This document shows positions 1 to 5,839 of a stretch of 13,646 bases of DNA, piece by piece. Below the pieces are notes generated by a model. That model did no database searches. It was not told where the DNA came from and was given only the letters and a program-made list of their open reading frames with translations. The DNA comes from an uncultured Pseudomonadota bacterium. GTDB taxonomy: Bacteria > Myxococcota_A > UBA9042 > CAIXZC01. The stretch is taken from contig CALFHQ010000040.1 in the NCBI GenBank assembly GCA_937876385.1, forward strand, positions 1 to 13,646. Direction: 5' to 3'. Made by a program: the position numbers and the translations under genes. Position 1 is the stretch's first letter; the number at the start of each line of letters is the position of its first letter.

Positions 1-298
1 CAACATCCAAAACAGCCGCCACCCCCAGTTCCACCGCCAACTTCAGGCGCTGGGCAGCGGTGCGGTCAAGCCCGTAGAGCCTCATCAGTTCCGGGACGCT
101 GCGCCTCACCACCTCCAAGAGCCCTCCATTCTCCATCATCAGCCGGCGGGTGGCCTGACGGACAAACCCCACAGGGGACTCGTCGGTCAAGAGGAACTGA
201 GTCGTCAGTTGGTGAAAACCGCCACTGCCGCTCCCCGGCGCAATCGCCACTTCTCGGGCTTCGCCCTTCTCCTTTCTCGCTTCAACACATCTCTTCAT
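1..298 (-). CDS. RadC-family protein, N-terminal part (runs off left edge)
   Basis: An open frame starts at ATG 298 and continues off the left edge; 99 codons are visible. The start follows AGGAGG with good spacing; another ATG at 303 meets a stop two codons later. After a charged N-terminus (MKRCVEARKEKGEA), residues about 30-99 read like the helical N-terminal region of the RadC/UPF0758 family. The pattern includes FLLTDES, ENGGLLEVVRRSVPELM, and then GLDRTAAQRLKLAVELG, which fits the helix-hairpin-helix segment usually written GIG..KA..LKAALELG. The JAB/MPN metal-binding domain that defines RadC would lie outside the window, so it is not confirmed. RadC was named for a supposed repair role, but its real function is unclear. 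The gene lies 145 bases downstream of the hisS-lipoprotein pair on the same strand. Confidence 0.68.
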   Translation of the reverse strand, partial: MKRCVEARKEKGEAREVAIAPGSGSGGFHQLTTQFLLTDESPVGFVRQATRRLMMENGGLLEVVRRSVPELMRLYGLDRTAAQRLKLAVELGVAAVLDV

Positions 299-443
299 TC
301 CATTCCTCCTCAAGCTCCCCCTCGAGGGTTCATCTTATCGCCCTATCTGGTTTAAACGTTCCTTGATTCCAAATGGGGAGGACGAGGGTGCTCTTTCGAG
401 AAGAATTCTTGTGGCGGAGGGGGATTGAGTGTCGCCAACGACG

Positions 444-1541
444 CTACTGGATTGTTCGTTTCAACGACTCGATTTGCTGTTCGACCCGATCCTTGCCGGC
501 TGAAGCCCGCTTGAGCCACTGTGCCGGGAATCGATTGGTGGCGCACAGATTGACCGTACGGCCGAAGATCTCCGCTGCGCGTTGCAGGAACGGAATCACC
601 CGGGCGTTCAACTCTTCCTGGTAGACCTGAAGCTCCAATTCGGTGAGATCGGTGGGCACCTCGGCCTGCAAGAGGGAAATGGCAAAGCCCTCATACAACC
701 TGGCGATCTGGATTCCCGCTCGGGGACTGAAGTTGGGTTCCCGCAAACGGACACAAGCCAGGAACAACTCCTCGGCATGCCGAAGAATCGCCAACTTGTC
801 TGTCATGTCCACAGTCATCCGCTCCACAGGCAGATGAAACTCAATGTGATTGAACAAGTCCCGGTAGATGAGCCCCATCTTGAAGTAAACTCGAGCAATT
901 TCACGATTTCGGTACTGCTCGGGTATCGGGGTGTGCTCCAACAGCAGAGCCAACGCCTTATGCAGGTGCTCTTCGGCAAGAGTGTATTCCCCATCCACCG
1001 CCATGGCCGCGGCCATGGACGTGTGCGCACTCCAGGCAAACTCCGCAGCGAGGGGGTCCTTCAGGAACACTTCTCCCAGTCTCAAAACCTCCTCGAAACG
1101 CCCCAACTCGACCAACGCTTGCATCTTCAATACGGCTACCCGAGCCCCTTCCTCGGGGTCCACGAGTTTCTCCGCCTGCTCAAGAAGAGCCACGGAAGCA
1201 CCGGGCTTTCCAAGAGCCAGCTCACACAGCGCCGCGTTGAACAGAGCCAACCCTCGAGTGGAAGCTTCTGGTGCGCTGCTGGCCACTGCCATATACAGCC
1301 GCTTAGCCTCGGAACACCGGCCCGCTTCAAAGAGCTTTCCAGCCCGGTCAAACATCTCCTGAAGGTCAAAGTTCTTAACCTCCACGGAATCCCCGGACTT
1401 CAAGAGAGTGAAGTACATGGGCTCCAGTTCAATGACAACAGCCGTTTTGTCGGGTGTCCGGGGACATCCCAGGGACACCAGAACCGCCGCAAAGGAGAAA
1501 AGAACAACCCATGTACGTCCCATGCGCTCCCCCCCCGTCAT
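444..1541 (-). CDS. TPR-like helical lipoprotein
   Basis: A 365-residue protein with a lipoprotein-type signal: a short charged start, a hydrophobic stretch (WVVLFSFAAVLVSLG) and Cys26. The lipobox (S-L-G-C) is slightly off consensus. From about residue 60 it is built of amphipathic helical pairs rich in Ala, Leu and Glu, for example LFEAGRCSEAKRLYMAVASS and LALFNAALCELALGKPGAS. These resemble tetratricopeptide repeats, which usually bind other proteins. The likely location is the inner leaflet of the outer membrane. ATG 1541 is chosen because GGAGG lies 7 bases upstream and the codon overlaps the hisS stop as ATGA, suggesting translational coupling. A second ATG at 1523 would still give a complete signal peptide with Cys20. 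Eight consecutive Gs lie between the two starts. The protein is not assigned to a characterised family. Confidence 0.8.
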   Translation of the reverse strand: MTGGERMGRTWVVLFSFAAVLVSLGCPRTPDKTAVVIELEPMYFTLLKSGDSVEVKNFDLQEMFDRAGKLFEAGRCSEAKRLYMAVASSAPEASTRGLALFNAALCELALGKPGASVALLEQAEKLVDPEEGARVAVLKMQALVELGRFEEVLRLGEVFLKDPLAAEFAWSAHTSMAAAMAVDGEYTLAEEHLHKALALLLEHTPIPEQYRNREIARVYFKMGLIYRDLFNHIEFHLPVERMTVDMTDKLAILRHAEELFLACVRLREPNFSPRAGIQIARLYEGFAISLLQAEVPTDLTELELQVYQEELNARVIPFLQRAAEIFGRTVNLCATNRFPAQWLKRASAGKDRVEQQIESLKRTIQ

Positions 1542-2872
1542 CGGGATTCCTCCGTGGCAACCCCCGAGAGCATCCGCTGAACCACTTCCGGCAGATGCAT
1601 GACAGGGACGGTTTCCTGCGCCCCGGTGGCCATGTTCTTCACCATCACCATCCCCTGCGCCAACTCGTCTGGCCCCGGAATCACCAGAACCTCAATCCCC
1701 TTCTTGTTGGCGTAATCCAGTTGCTTCTTCAACCGCACCGCTTTCGGGTACAACTCAACGCCACGACCGCGGCCGCCGACGAACTTTCGAACGAGCTGAG
1801 CAATCCCGAAGCAAGCCGCTTCAAGCTCCGGCATCGCACAAACCATCACCCGACTCAGCCGAATCTCCTGCTTCTCGCCGTGGGCTTCCAGGGCCGACAA
1901 CAGCCGGTCGATTCCCAATGAGATACCAACTGCAGACACCTGGGCGTTTGCAAACATGCCGATCAAACCGTCGTAACGACCGCCGCTCATGACACTTCCA
2001 ACACCGTAGCTCTTAGGGAGGAATGTCTCATATACAACACCCGTGTAGTAATCCAGTCCCCGAGCAATGGCGGGGGTAAAAAATACCGGAGCGGATTCTT
2101 CAGCCTCAAACACGGCAGCAAACACATACTCAAGTCGGTCCAGCGCTTCCTCCGCTTTGGCATTCCCCTCAACCAGCCTTCGACAAGCATCCAGGCGCTC
2201 CTGATTGCTTCCAACAACATCTCCAACGCTCACCAGAGAGTCAGCAGTTTCCTCGGAGACGCCTTCTGCAGCGACCAGCTTCACCAGTTCCTCTCTGGAT
2301 ACCTTGTCAACCTTGTCGAGGGCCCGCATGACCCCAATCTGCCCTGTCTTGGGAACCCCGAAGTGCTCCAGAAGTCCATCCAGAAAACCTCGGTGGTTCA
2401 CTTCGATGCGGAAACCATCCAGCCCCAACGCGTTCATCACCATGAAGTCAATGAGGATGCACTCGGCGTCAGCAGCAGCGGTGTCTACGCCCAACAAGTC
2501 GACATCACACTGGTAGAACTCGCGAAACCGACCCTTCTGAGGTCGCTCAGCGCGCCAGACCGGGGCGATGTGATACCTTCGAAAAGGAAACCGGAGGTTG
2601 GGATTGGAAGCCACAAAGCGAGCCAGAGGAACGGTGAGGTCGTAGCGAAGGGCCACGTCTCGACCGCCGTTGTCATCGAAACGATACAGAAGCTTCTCTC
2701 CCTCGTCCCCGTACTTCCCCAACAATACGTCGGAATACTCCAGTGCCGGGGTGTGAATGGGCGCATAGCCGAAAGACTCAAATACCCCCCGCACCCGATC
2801 AATCATCTGCTCTCGAACCAACATCTCCTCGGGACCGTAGTCTCGAAAACCCTTCAGCGGTTGCACCTTCAT
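1538..2872 (-). CDS. hisS: Histidyl-tRNA synthetase (HisRS)
   Basis: A 444-residue class II aminoacyl-tRNA synthetase that activates histidine with ATP and loads it onto tRNA-His in the cytoplasm. Visible signatures are KGFRDYGPEEM at the N-terminus, LRYDLTVPLAR (76-85), motif 2 from FRRYHIAPVWRAERPQKGR to REFYQCD (about 98-123), the histidine-site GLDYYTG (272-278), SGGRYDGL (296-303) and motif 3 AVGISLGIDRLL (314-325). A C-terminal anticodon-binding domain follows from about 340. Length is normal for the family. ATG 2872 is chosen over an upstream in-frame start at 2923 because GGAGG sits 6 bases before it and the family motif begins at once. The LRYDLTVP and REFYQCD wording resembles eukaryotic-type HisRS more than the E. 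coli form. The downstream lipoprotein overlaps by 4 bases. Confidence 0.97.
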   Translation of the reverse strand: MKVQPLKGFRDYGPEEMLVREQMIDRVRGVFESFGYAPIHTPALEYSDVLLGKYGDEGEKLLYRFDDNGGRDVALRYDLTVPLARFVASNPNLRFPFRRYHIAPVWRAERPQKGRFREFYQCDVDLLGVDTAAADAECILIDFMVMNALGLDGFRIEVNHRGFLDGLLEHFGVPKTGQIGVMRALDKVDKVSREELVKLVAAEGVSEETADSLVSVGDVVGSNQERLDACRRLVEGNAKAEEALDRLEYVFAAVFEAEESAPVFFTPAIARGLDYYTGVVYETFLPKSYGVGSVMSGGRYDGLIGMFANAQVSAVGISLGIDRLLSALEAHGEKQEIRLSRVMVCAMPELEAACFGIAQLVRKFVGGRGRGVELYPKAVRLKKQLDYANKKGIEVLVIPGPDELAQGMVMVKNMATGAQETVPVMHLPEVVQRMLSGVATEESR

Positions 2873-2957
2873 CGCATTCCTCCATGCTGGCTTTCTTCTG
2901 CCACAATTTCCCCCATTTGACAACCGTCGGGCGCTGCTTGACCCTCGGCCTCATACA

Positions 2958-3100
2958 CCCTCCGTTCCGTACTTGTGCCACCGCATGACACACCCTCCGT
3001 TCCCCGCCTCTGCCATGCCCCCCGTTCCTCGCCTCTGCCATGCCCTCCGTTCCGCAATCACGCGCTCCCCTCTCCCACCGGAACACACGCCCTCCGTTCC
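2958..3100 (+). repeat. Cluster of five CCCTCCGTTCC repeats
   Basis: Five same-orientation copies of an 11-base core lie at 2958-2968, 2993-3003, 3018-3028, 3043-3053 and 3090-3100. Four are exact; the copy at 3018 has C for T at position 4. Copies at 2993 and 3018 form a 25-base tandem unit in which the core is followed by a CGCCTCTGCCATG tail, with one base differing before it. Copies at 2958 and 3090 share a different tail, G(T/C)ACTTGTGC, and the second makes a small hairpin (CGCAC-TT-GTGCG, 3100-3111). Start-to-start spacing is 35, 25, 25 and 47 bases, which is too irregular and short for a CRISPR. Function is unknown. Confidence 0.85.
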
Positions 3101-3235
3101 GCACTTGTGCGCTCCCGCCAAACACTTTCACCCACCACGTACGTTCCTCTCCCACCCAAACCCGAGACCAAAGTCGTTCGCCGTCTCCTGCAAGCTCCCA
3201 GTGCTATGTCCGCTGCAGCTTGCTGGTTTTTCGGT

Positions 3236-3245
3236 CGAAATTTCG
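3236..3245. promoter_or_regulatory. Palindrome CGAAATTTCG upstream of the antitoxin gene
   Basis: A perfect 10-base palindrome lies just before the T-rich candidate promoter of the antitoxin gene. Phd/YefM antitoxins usually bind palindromes near their own promoter and repress it, so this is a possible operator. The assignment is an inference from position and symmetry only. Confidence 0.25.
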
Positions 3246-3247
3246 CC

Positions 3248-3276
3248 TTGTTTTTCGAATGTTTTTCCGCTATGTT
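3248..3276 (+). promoter_or_regulatory. Candidate weak promoter for the antitoxin gene
   Basis: TTGTTT (3248-3253) and TATGTT (3271-3276) are separated by 17 bases within the most T-rich part of the gap, about 40 bases upstream of the antitoxin ATG. The match to sigma-70 consensus is 3/6 and 4/6, so this is a weak call. Confidence 0.3.
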
Positions 3277-3313
3277 TTTTGTCTCTTATTTTCACCTTAA
3301 TTTCGGATGGAAT

Positions 3314-3583
3314 ATGAGCCTACAACTTTCCAAAGACATCAGAACCATTTCAGATCTGAAACAAAAGCCCCGAGAACTTATCGAGCACGCCAAGGAAACC
3401 AGACGCCCCGTGGTCGTGACGGTGAACGGGCGAGCCGACGCGGTCATCCTGGACGCTGAAAGCTACGAGAGCCTCCTCATGGCCGCTCGCCTGGCAGACA
3501 GACTCGAAGAGGCCGAGGCCGACGTTCGACACGGACGAATGCAGGAGATCCAGGCCTTCTTCCAGGGGACCTTCGATGAATAG
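3314..3583 (+). CDS. Type II antitoxin, Phd/YefM family
   Basis: An 89-residue protein with a typical Phd/YefM fold pattern. The N-terminal DNA-binding and dimerisation part covers residues 1-55: an opening SKDIRTISDLKQKPRELIEHAKET, then the beta segment RPVVVTVNGRADAVILDAESYESLL. A C-terminal acidic, helical tail (about 60-89, with RLADRLEEAEADVRHGRMQ) normally wraps the toxin. It should neutralise the toxin by direct binding and repress its own operon. ATG 3314 is chosen because the family pattern begins there; a longer in-frame start at 2975 would only add translated repeat sequence. The ribosome site is weak (GGATGG, very close to the ATG). The expected partner is the RelE/ParE-like toxin downstream, but the 236-base gap is unusually wide for such a pair. 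Confidence 0.87.
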   Translation: MSLQLSKDIRTISDLKQKPRELIEHAKETRRPVVVTVNGRADAVILDAESYESLLMAARLADRLEEAEADVRHGRMQEIQAFFQGTFDE

Positions 3584-3598
3584 CCGCCGGAAGCACCA

Positions 3599-3644
3599 CC
3601 CTCCGTTCCCGTCTAGTGGGGGGGCCACAAACGCCCTCCGTTCC
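3599..3644 (+). repeat. Two CCCTCCGTTCC copies in the antitoxin-toxin gap
   Basis: Exact copies at 3599-3609 and 3634-3644, 35 bases apart start to start, in the same orientation as the upstream cluster. The first begins only 16 bases after the antitoxin stop. A run of seven Gs (3618-3624) lies between them. Their position suggests they may belong to a segment that pushed the two genes apart. Confidence 0.8.
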
Positions 3645-3725
3645 CATGTCGTTGGGGCTATTTATCCTGTATTTTCAGTCATTTCCATCATACTCCGGGA
3701 AAACATTACTCGAAGGGCAACTTCT

Positions 3726-3746
3726 GGGCGTTTGGGCCGCCCTTTT
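3726..3746 (+). terminator. Terminator-like hairpin between antitoxin and toxin
   Basis: GGGCG (3726-3730) pairs with CGCCC (3738-3742) around a 7-base loop and is followed by TTTT. The stem has only five pairs and the T-run is short, so it would be a weak intrinsic terminator at best. If active, it would reduce toxin transcription from the antitoxin promoter. Confidence 0.3.
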
Positions 3747-3760
3747 CGGGTGATTCTTGC

Positions 3761-3774
3761 CCATGCGTGCATGG
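3761..3774. promoter_or_regulatory. Inverted repeat CCATGC-GT-GCATGG upstream of the toxin
   Basis: Six-base perfect arms around a 2-base centre lie 45 bases upstream of the toxin ATG. The size and symmetry fit a dimeric repressor site, and the most likely binder is the antitoxin or the toxin-antitoxin complex. No clear -35/-10 pair was found next to it, so the role remains an inference. Confidence 0.3.
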
Positions 3775-3819
3775 CTCTCAACGTAAGCGAGAATCTCAGA
3801 CCCCGGCAGGAGGAACTCG

Positions 3820-4116
3820 ATGTCTGAATCGGAGCGATACAAGGTGCTGTTGACCCAATCCGCCAGACGGGACATTTGTCGCTCGATCCGTTTTCCCTTG
3901 CGGATTTCAGAGCCCTCCGTTCGCAGATGGCTGGGGGATTTGCGGAGTCGCTTGCTGGTCCTCAGGGGGATGCCACATCGGCGTACGGCAGCTCCGGAGA
4001 GTTCGCAATGGGGGGTGAACTACCAGCAGATGCGATTTGGGACTTTCCGAATCTTTTACCGCATCGACGCACAGTTGGTCTACGTTCTTCGGATTGTGGA
4101 CGAGAGCACTGTTTAG
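3820..4116 (+). CDS. RelE/ParE-family toxin
   Basis: A 98-residue protein with the RelE/ParE superfamily layout. The opening strand and helix read RYKVLLTQSARRDI, a middle helix contains RRWLGDLRSRLLVLRGMP, and the C-terminal strands contain YQQMRFGTFRIFYRID and VYVLRIVDEST. Members either cut mRNA on the ribosome (RelE) or poison DNA gyrase (ParE); the sequence does not decide which, although the ending resembles the ParE side. Length is normal. ATG 3820 has a strong AGGAGG 6 bases upstream, unlike the weak site of the antitoxin. The gene lies 236 bases after the antitoxin, where most such pairs overlap or nearly touch. A one-mismatch copy of the local repeat lies inside the gene and encodes PSVR, but the reading frame and domain length look undisturbed. 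Confidence 0.82.
   Translation: MSESERYKVLLTQSARRDICRSIRFPLRISEPSVRRWLGDLRSRLLVLRGMPHRRTAAPESSQWGVNYQQMRFGTFRIFYRIDAQLVYVLRIVDESTV
3913..3923 (+). repeat. One-mismatch repeat copy inside the toxin gene
   Basis: CCCTCCGTTCG matches 10 of 11 bases of the local repeat, in the same orientation. It encodes part of a helix normally present in the family, so chance similarity is as likely as insertion. Confidence 0.35.
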
Positions 4117-4128
4117 GTCGGTGTGAGG

Positions 4129-4139
4129 CCCTCCATTCC
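4129..4139 (+). repeat. One-mismatch repeat copy after the toxin gene
   Basis: CCCTCCATTCC lies in the 77-base gap between the convergent toxin and deacetylase genes and matches 10 of 11 bases of the repeat, in the same orientation. It is the last member of the series bracketing the toxin-antitoxin locus. No clear terminator was seen in this gap. Confidence 0.55.
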
Positions 4140-4193
4140 TAGCTCAACAGGTTCTGGTCTGGGAAGGGGGTGGGAAGGGCGAATCAACTCTTC

Positions 4194-5081
4194 TCAGTCA
4201 GACAGGGGATAGAGAACTCGCTCCTCGGCAAGGTGCTGAAGAACCGTTCGAAACCGTTTGGTCTTTCGGTCCAGGGGGACCAGGAGATCCTTCTGGGAGC
4301 GGAGGGCTTCGTGGAGTCCGTCTCCATCCTGCTCCATGAGGTCAACGGCGTGAAACTCGAGTCCAACGAAGGGGTCGTTTCGAATGCTGCGATGAAGGTA
4401 GCCAAAGAGGGACTCCGGTGCAGTAGAGAGTGCGGTCCCAATAACCGGGAGGCGCGTGCCTGGGGTCGTGGCGCAGGGCAAGACAGTAAGTCCGGCCCTG
4501 GAGTGCGGTGACCTGGAGCCCAGAAAGCCCATGGGGTTTCCCCAGATGGAGTGACTCTTTCTGCGAGCCAGACTCAGGTAGGCCATCACGGAGTACTTCA
4601 ACAGGAGATACGGATAGGAAGGAAGGGGGCTGGAGTCGTAGGCGAATCCCAGCTCAGCCAACGCCGCATAGGTGTCGTTGGTCATGTTGTAGCCAGGTGC
4701 ACGGAAGACTGGAACGAGCTGAGGGCTGAGCGCCTGCAACGCTTCCTGACACAGCGAAATCTCTCGTCTGATTTCAGCCGGTTCTTTGTGGATGAAGGTG
4801 TAGTCGTGGGACCAGGTGTGGTTGCCCAGGAGGTGACCTCTTTCCACCGCTTCCCGGGCGACCTCTCTGGCTCCAGAGACTTCCAGATCCTTCCCCACGA
4901 GAAAGAACATTCCTCGAATACCCAGTTCATCAAAGAGGTCGAGGAACCTCCGCACACCCAATTGGTAGGTTGCTTCAACGAACCTTGTTCGATCAGGAAC
5001 GGAGTGTCCGTAGAGGCCCAGATATAGATCCAGGCTGTCCACGTCGACTGACACCAGGTAGGTCATGGGCGTGGTGGACAT
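4194..5081 (-). CDS. CE4 polysaccharide deacetylase-like enzyme (possibly ArnD/NaxD-like role)
   Basis: A 295-residue NodB-homology (carbohydrate esterase 4) protein, expected to remove an N-acyl group from a sugar using a metal ion. Motif 1 is SVDVDSLD (Asp13 and Asp15), motif 2 is GNHTWSHDY (His88 and His92 as metal ligands), and motif 3 is FRAPGYN (126-132). A late LEFHAVDL (241-248) supplies a further conserved-looking histidine. No signal peptide is seen, so it likely acts in the cytoplasm or at the inner face of the membrane. This fits a lipid-linked or nucleotide-linked sugar better than peptidoglycan. ATG 5081 follows the glycosyltransferase stop by 2 bases, with AAAGG as ribosome site. 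The tight link to a GT2 enzyme recalls pairs such as ArnC/ArnD and FlmF2/NaxD; substrate identity is inference. Confidence 0.85.
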   Translation of the reverse strand: MSTTPMTYLVSVDVDSLDLYLGLYGHSVPDRTRFVEATYQLGVRRFLDLFDELGIRGMFFLVGKDLEVSGAREVAREAVERGHLLGNHTWSHDYTFIHKEPAEIRREISLCQEALQALSPQLVPVFRAPGYNMTNDTYAALAELGFAYDSSPLPSYPYLLLKYSVMAYLSLARRKSHSIWGNPMGFLGSRSPHSRAGLTVLPCATTPGTRLPVIGTALSTAPESLFGYLHRSIRNDPFVGLEFHAVDLMEQDGDGLHEALRSQKDLLVPLDRKTKRFRTVLQHLAEERVLYPLSD

Positions 5082-5083
5082 CG

Positions 5084-5839
5084 TCAGCCTTTGATTCGGA
5101 TGGCGATGGCCAGCTTCACCAGATTCTTGAGGACGTTGGGAACTCGCTTGAAGAGGTTGATGGAGGGTTGTCGTTTTTCGATGATTTCAATGGGCAATTC
5201 CAGGATCCTGAACTCCATTCGCTCGGCGCGAATGACGAACTCTGAAGCAAACAGATCCTTGTCCACGATGCATCGGTTCACCACGGGGAGCAACCGCTCT
5301 CGGTTGAACGCCTTCAAGCCATGGGTGTCGGTGCCCTTGAATCCCACCATGACTCGAAGGAGTCCGGTGATGACCATGCTGGCTGCGTGGCGTAGAATGG
5401 GTCGATTGTCGGCGGATTCCTCGTGGAGCTTTGAACCCACGACAAAGTCGCACTGGTCGAAGACGAGGGCTTCGAGGGCGCGACGATAGAATCCGACATC
5501 GAGGATGTCAATCTCGTCACACACCACGTATTTCCCTTGAGATTCGAGGATTCCCATGCGCATGGCCGCGCCGTAGTTCGGCTCTCCATAGCTCAGCATT
5601 CTGACATGGGGGAACTTGGCATCAAGGGATGCCCCGATCTCCCGGGTCTTGTCGGCTGACCCGTTTTCGCAGATGAGGATTTCGTAGTTGAAATCGAACT
5701 CGGTGAGACGGTCCACAAGTTCTACGATGCTCCCATAGAGGATTGCTTCTTCGTTGTATACCGGTATGACGACTGAGACCAGGGGGGTTCCGTCGTCCTG
5801 TTTGGACTGGATAACTCCCTTCTTGGGGCTATTCACCAT
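5084..5839 (-). CDS. Family 2 glycosyltransferase, DPM1-like
   Basis: A 251-residue GT-A fold glycosyltransferase. It shows the nucleotide-sugar site VSVVIPVYNEE (21-31), the ICENGSADKT segment (56-65), the NYGAAMRMGI loop (88-97) and the metal-binding DEID (108-111). The first half reads like dolichyl- or polyprenyl-phosphate mannosyltransferases. The C-terminus ends in a basic amphipathic stretch (LFKRVPNVLKNLVKLAIAIR) without transmembrane helices, so it probably sits on the cytoplasmic membrane surface. ATG 5839 is chosen because GGAGG lies 6 bases upstream; the longer frame up to 6088 would only translate the flavoprotein gene in another frame. It overlaps that gene by 11 bases and is followed after 2 bases by the deacetylase, so the three are almost certainly one transcript. 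Donor and acceptor are unknown. Confidence 0.9.
   Translation of the reverse strand: MVNSPKKGVIQSKQDDGTPLVSVVIPVYNEEAILYGSIVELVDRLTEFDFNYEILICENGSADKTREIGASLDAKFPHVRMLSYGEPNYGAAMRMGILESQGKYVVCDEIDILDVGFYRRALEALVFDQCDFVVGSKLHEESADNRPILRHAASMVITGLLRVMVGFKGTDTHGLKAFNRERLLPVVNRCIVDKDLFASEFVIRAERMEFRILELPIEIIEKRQPSINLFKRVPNVLKNLVKLAIAIRIKG

Larger units (their letters stand above)
2873..3313. other. 441-base divergent intergenic region between hisS and the antitoxin gene
   Basis: This gap lies between the hisS start (minus) and the antitoxin start (plus). Its left half is C-rich and holds five copies of the CCCTCCGTTCC repeat between 2958 and 3100. Its right half, from about 3225, is T-rich and is the natural place for the antitoxin promoter. 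Open frames cross this gap in several frames, but they consist of repeat translation (RNGG, ERR, PSVP patterns) and do not look like real proteins. No clear hisS promoter was found: a TTGTCA is present on the minus strand, but no convincing -10 lies at the right distance. Confidence 0.6.

Noticed and set aside
122..132. CCCTCCATTCT, similar to the repeat core
   Set aside because: It has two mismatches and lies within the RadC-like coding region in a family-conserved segment (ENGG), so it is not counted as a repeat copy.
319..328. Palindrome CCCTCGAGGG, with GTTTAAAC (about 350-357) and AAGAATTCTT (401-410) nearby
   Set aside because: These are isolated short palindromes in the gap before the RadC-like gene, with no T-run or clear promoter pairing; chance is the simplest explanation.
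582..1580. 332-codon plus-strand open frame
   Set aside because: It lies opposite the TPR lipoprotein and hisS genes, shows no recognisable domain, and its composition is that expected of the reverse strand of a real gene.
2873..2960. Possible T-box or other riboswitch before hisS
   Set aside because: No T-box sequence or anti-terminator/terminator pair was found, and T-boxes are mainly a Firmicutes feature.
2958..3100. Possible CRISPR array
   Set aside because: The repeated core is only 11 bases, the spacing varies from 25 to 47 bases, and two of the intervening tails are nearly identical. No cas gene is in the window.
2799..3155. Minus-strand open frame rich in RNGG and ERR patterns
   Set aside because: The sequence is a direct translation of the CCCTCCGTTCC repeats plus part of the hisS start, not a protein-like sequence.
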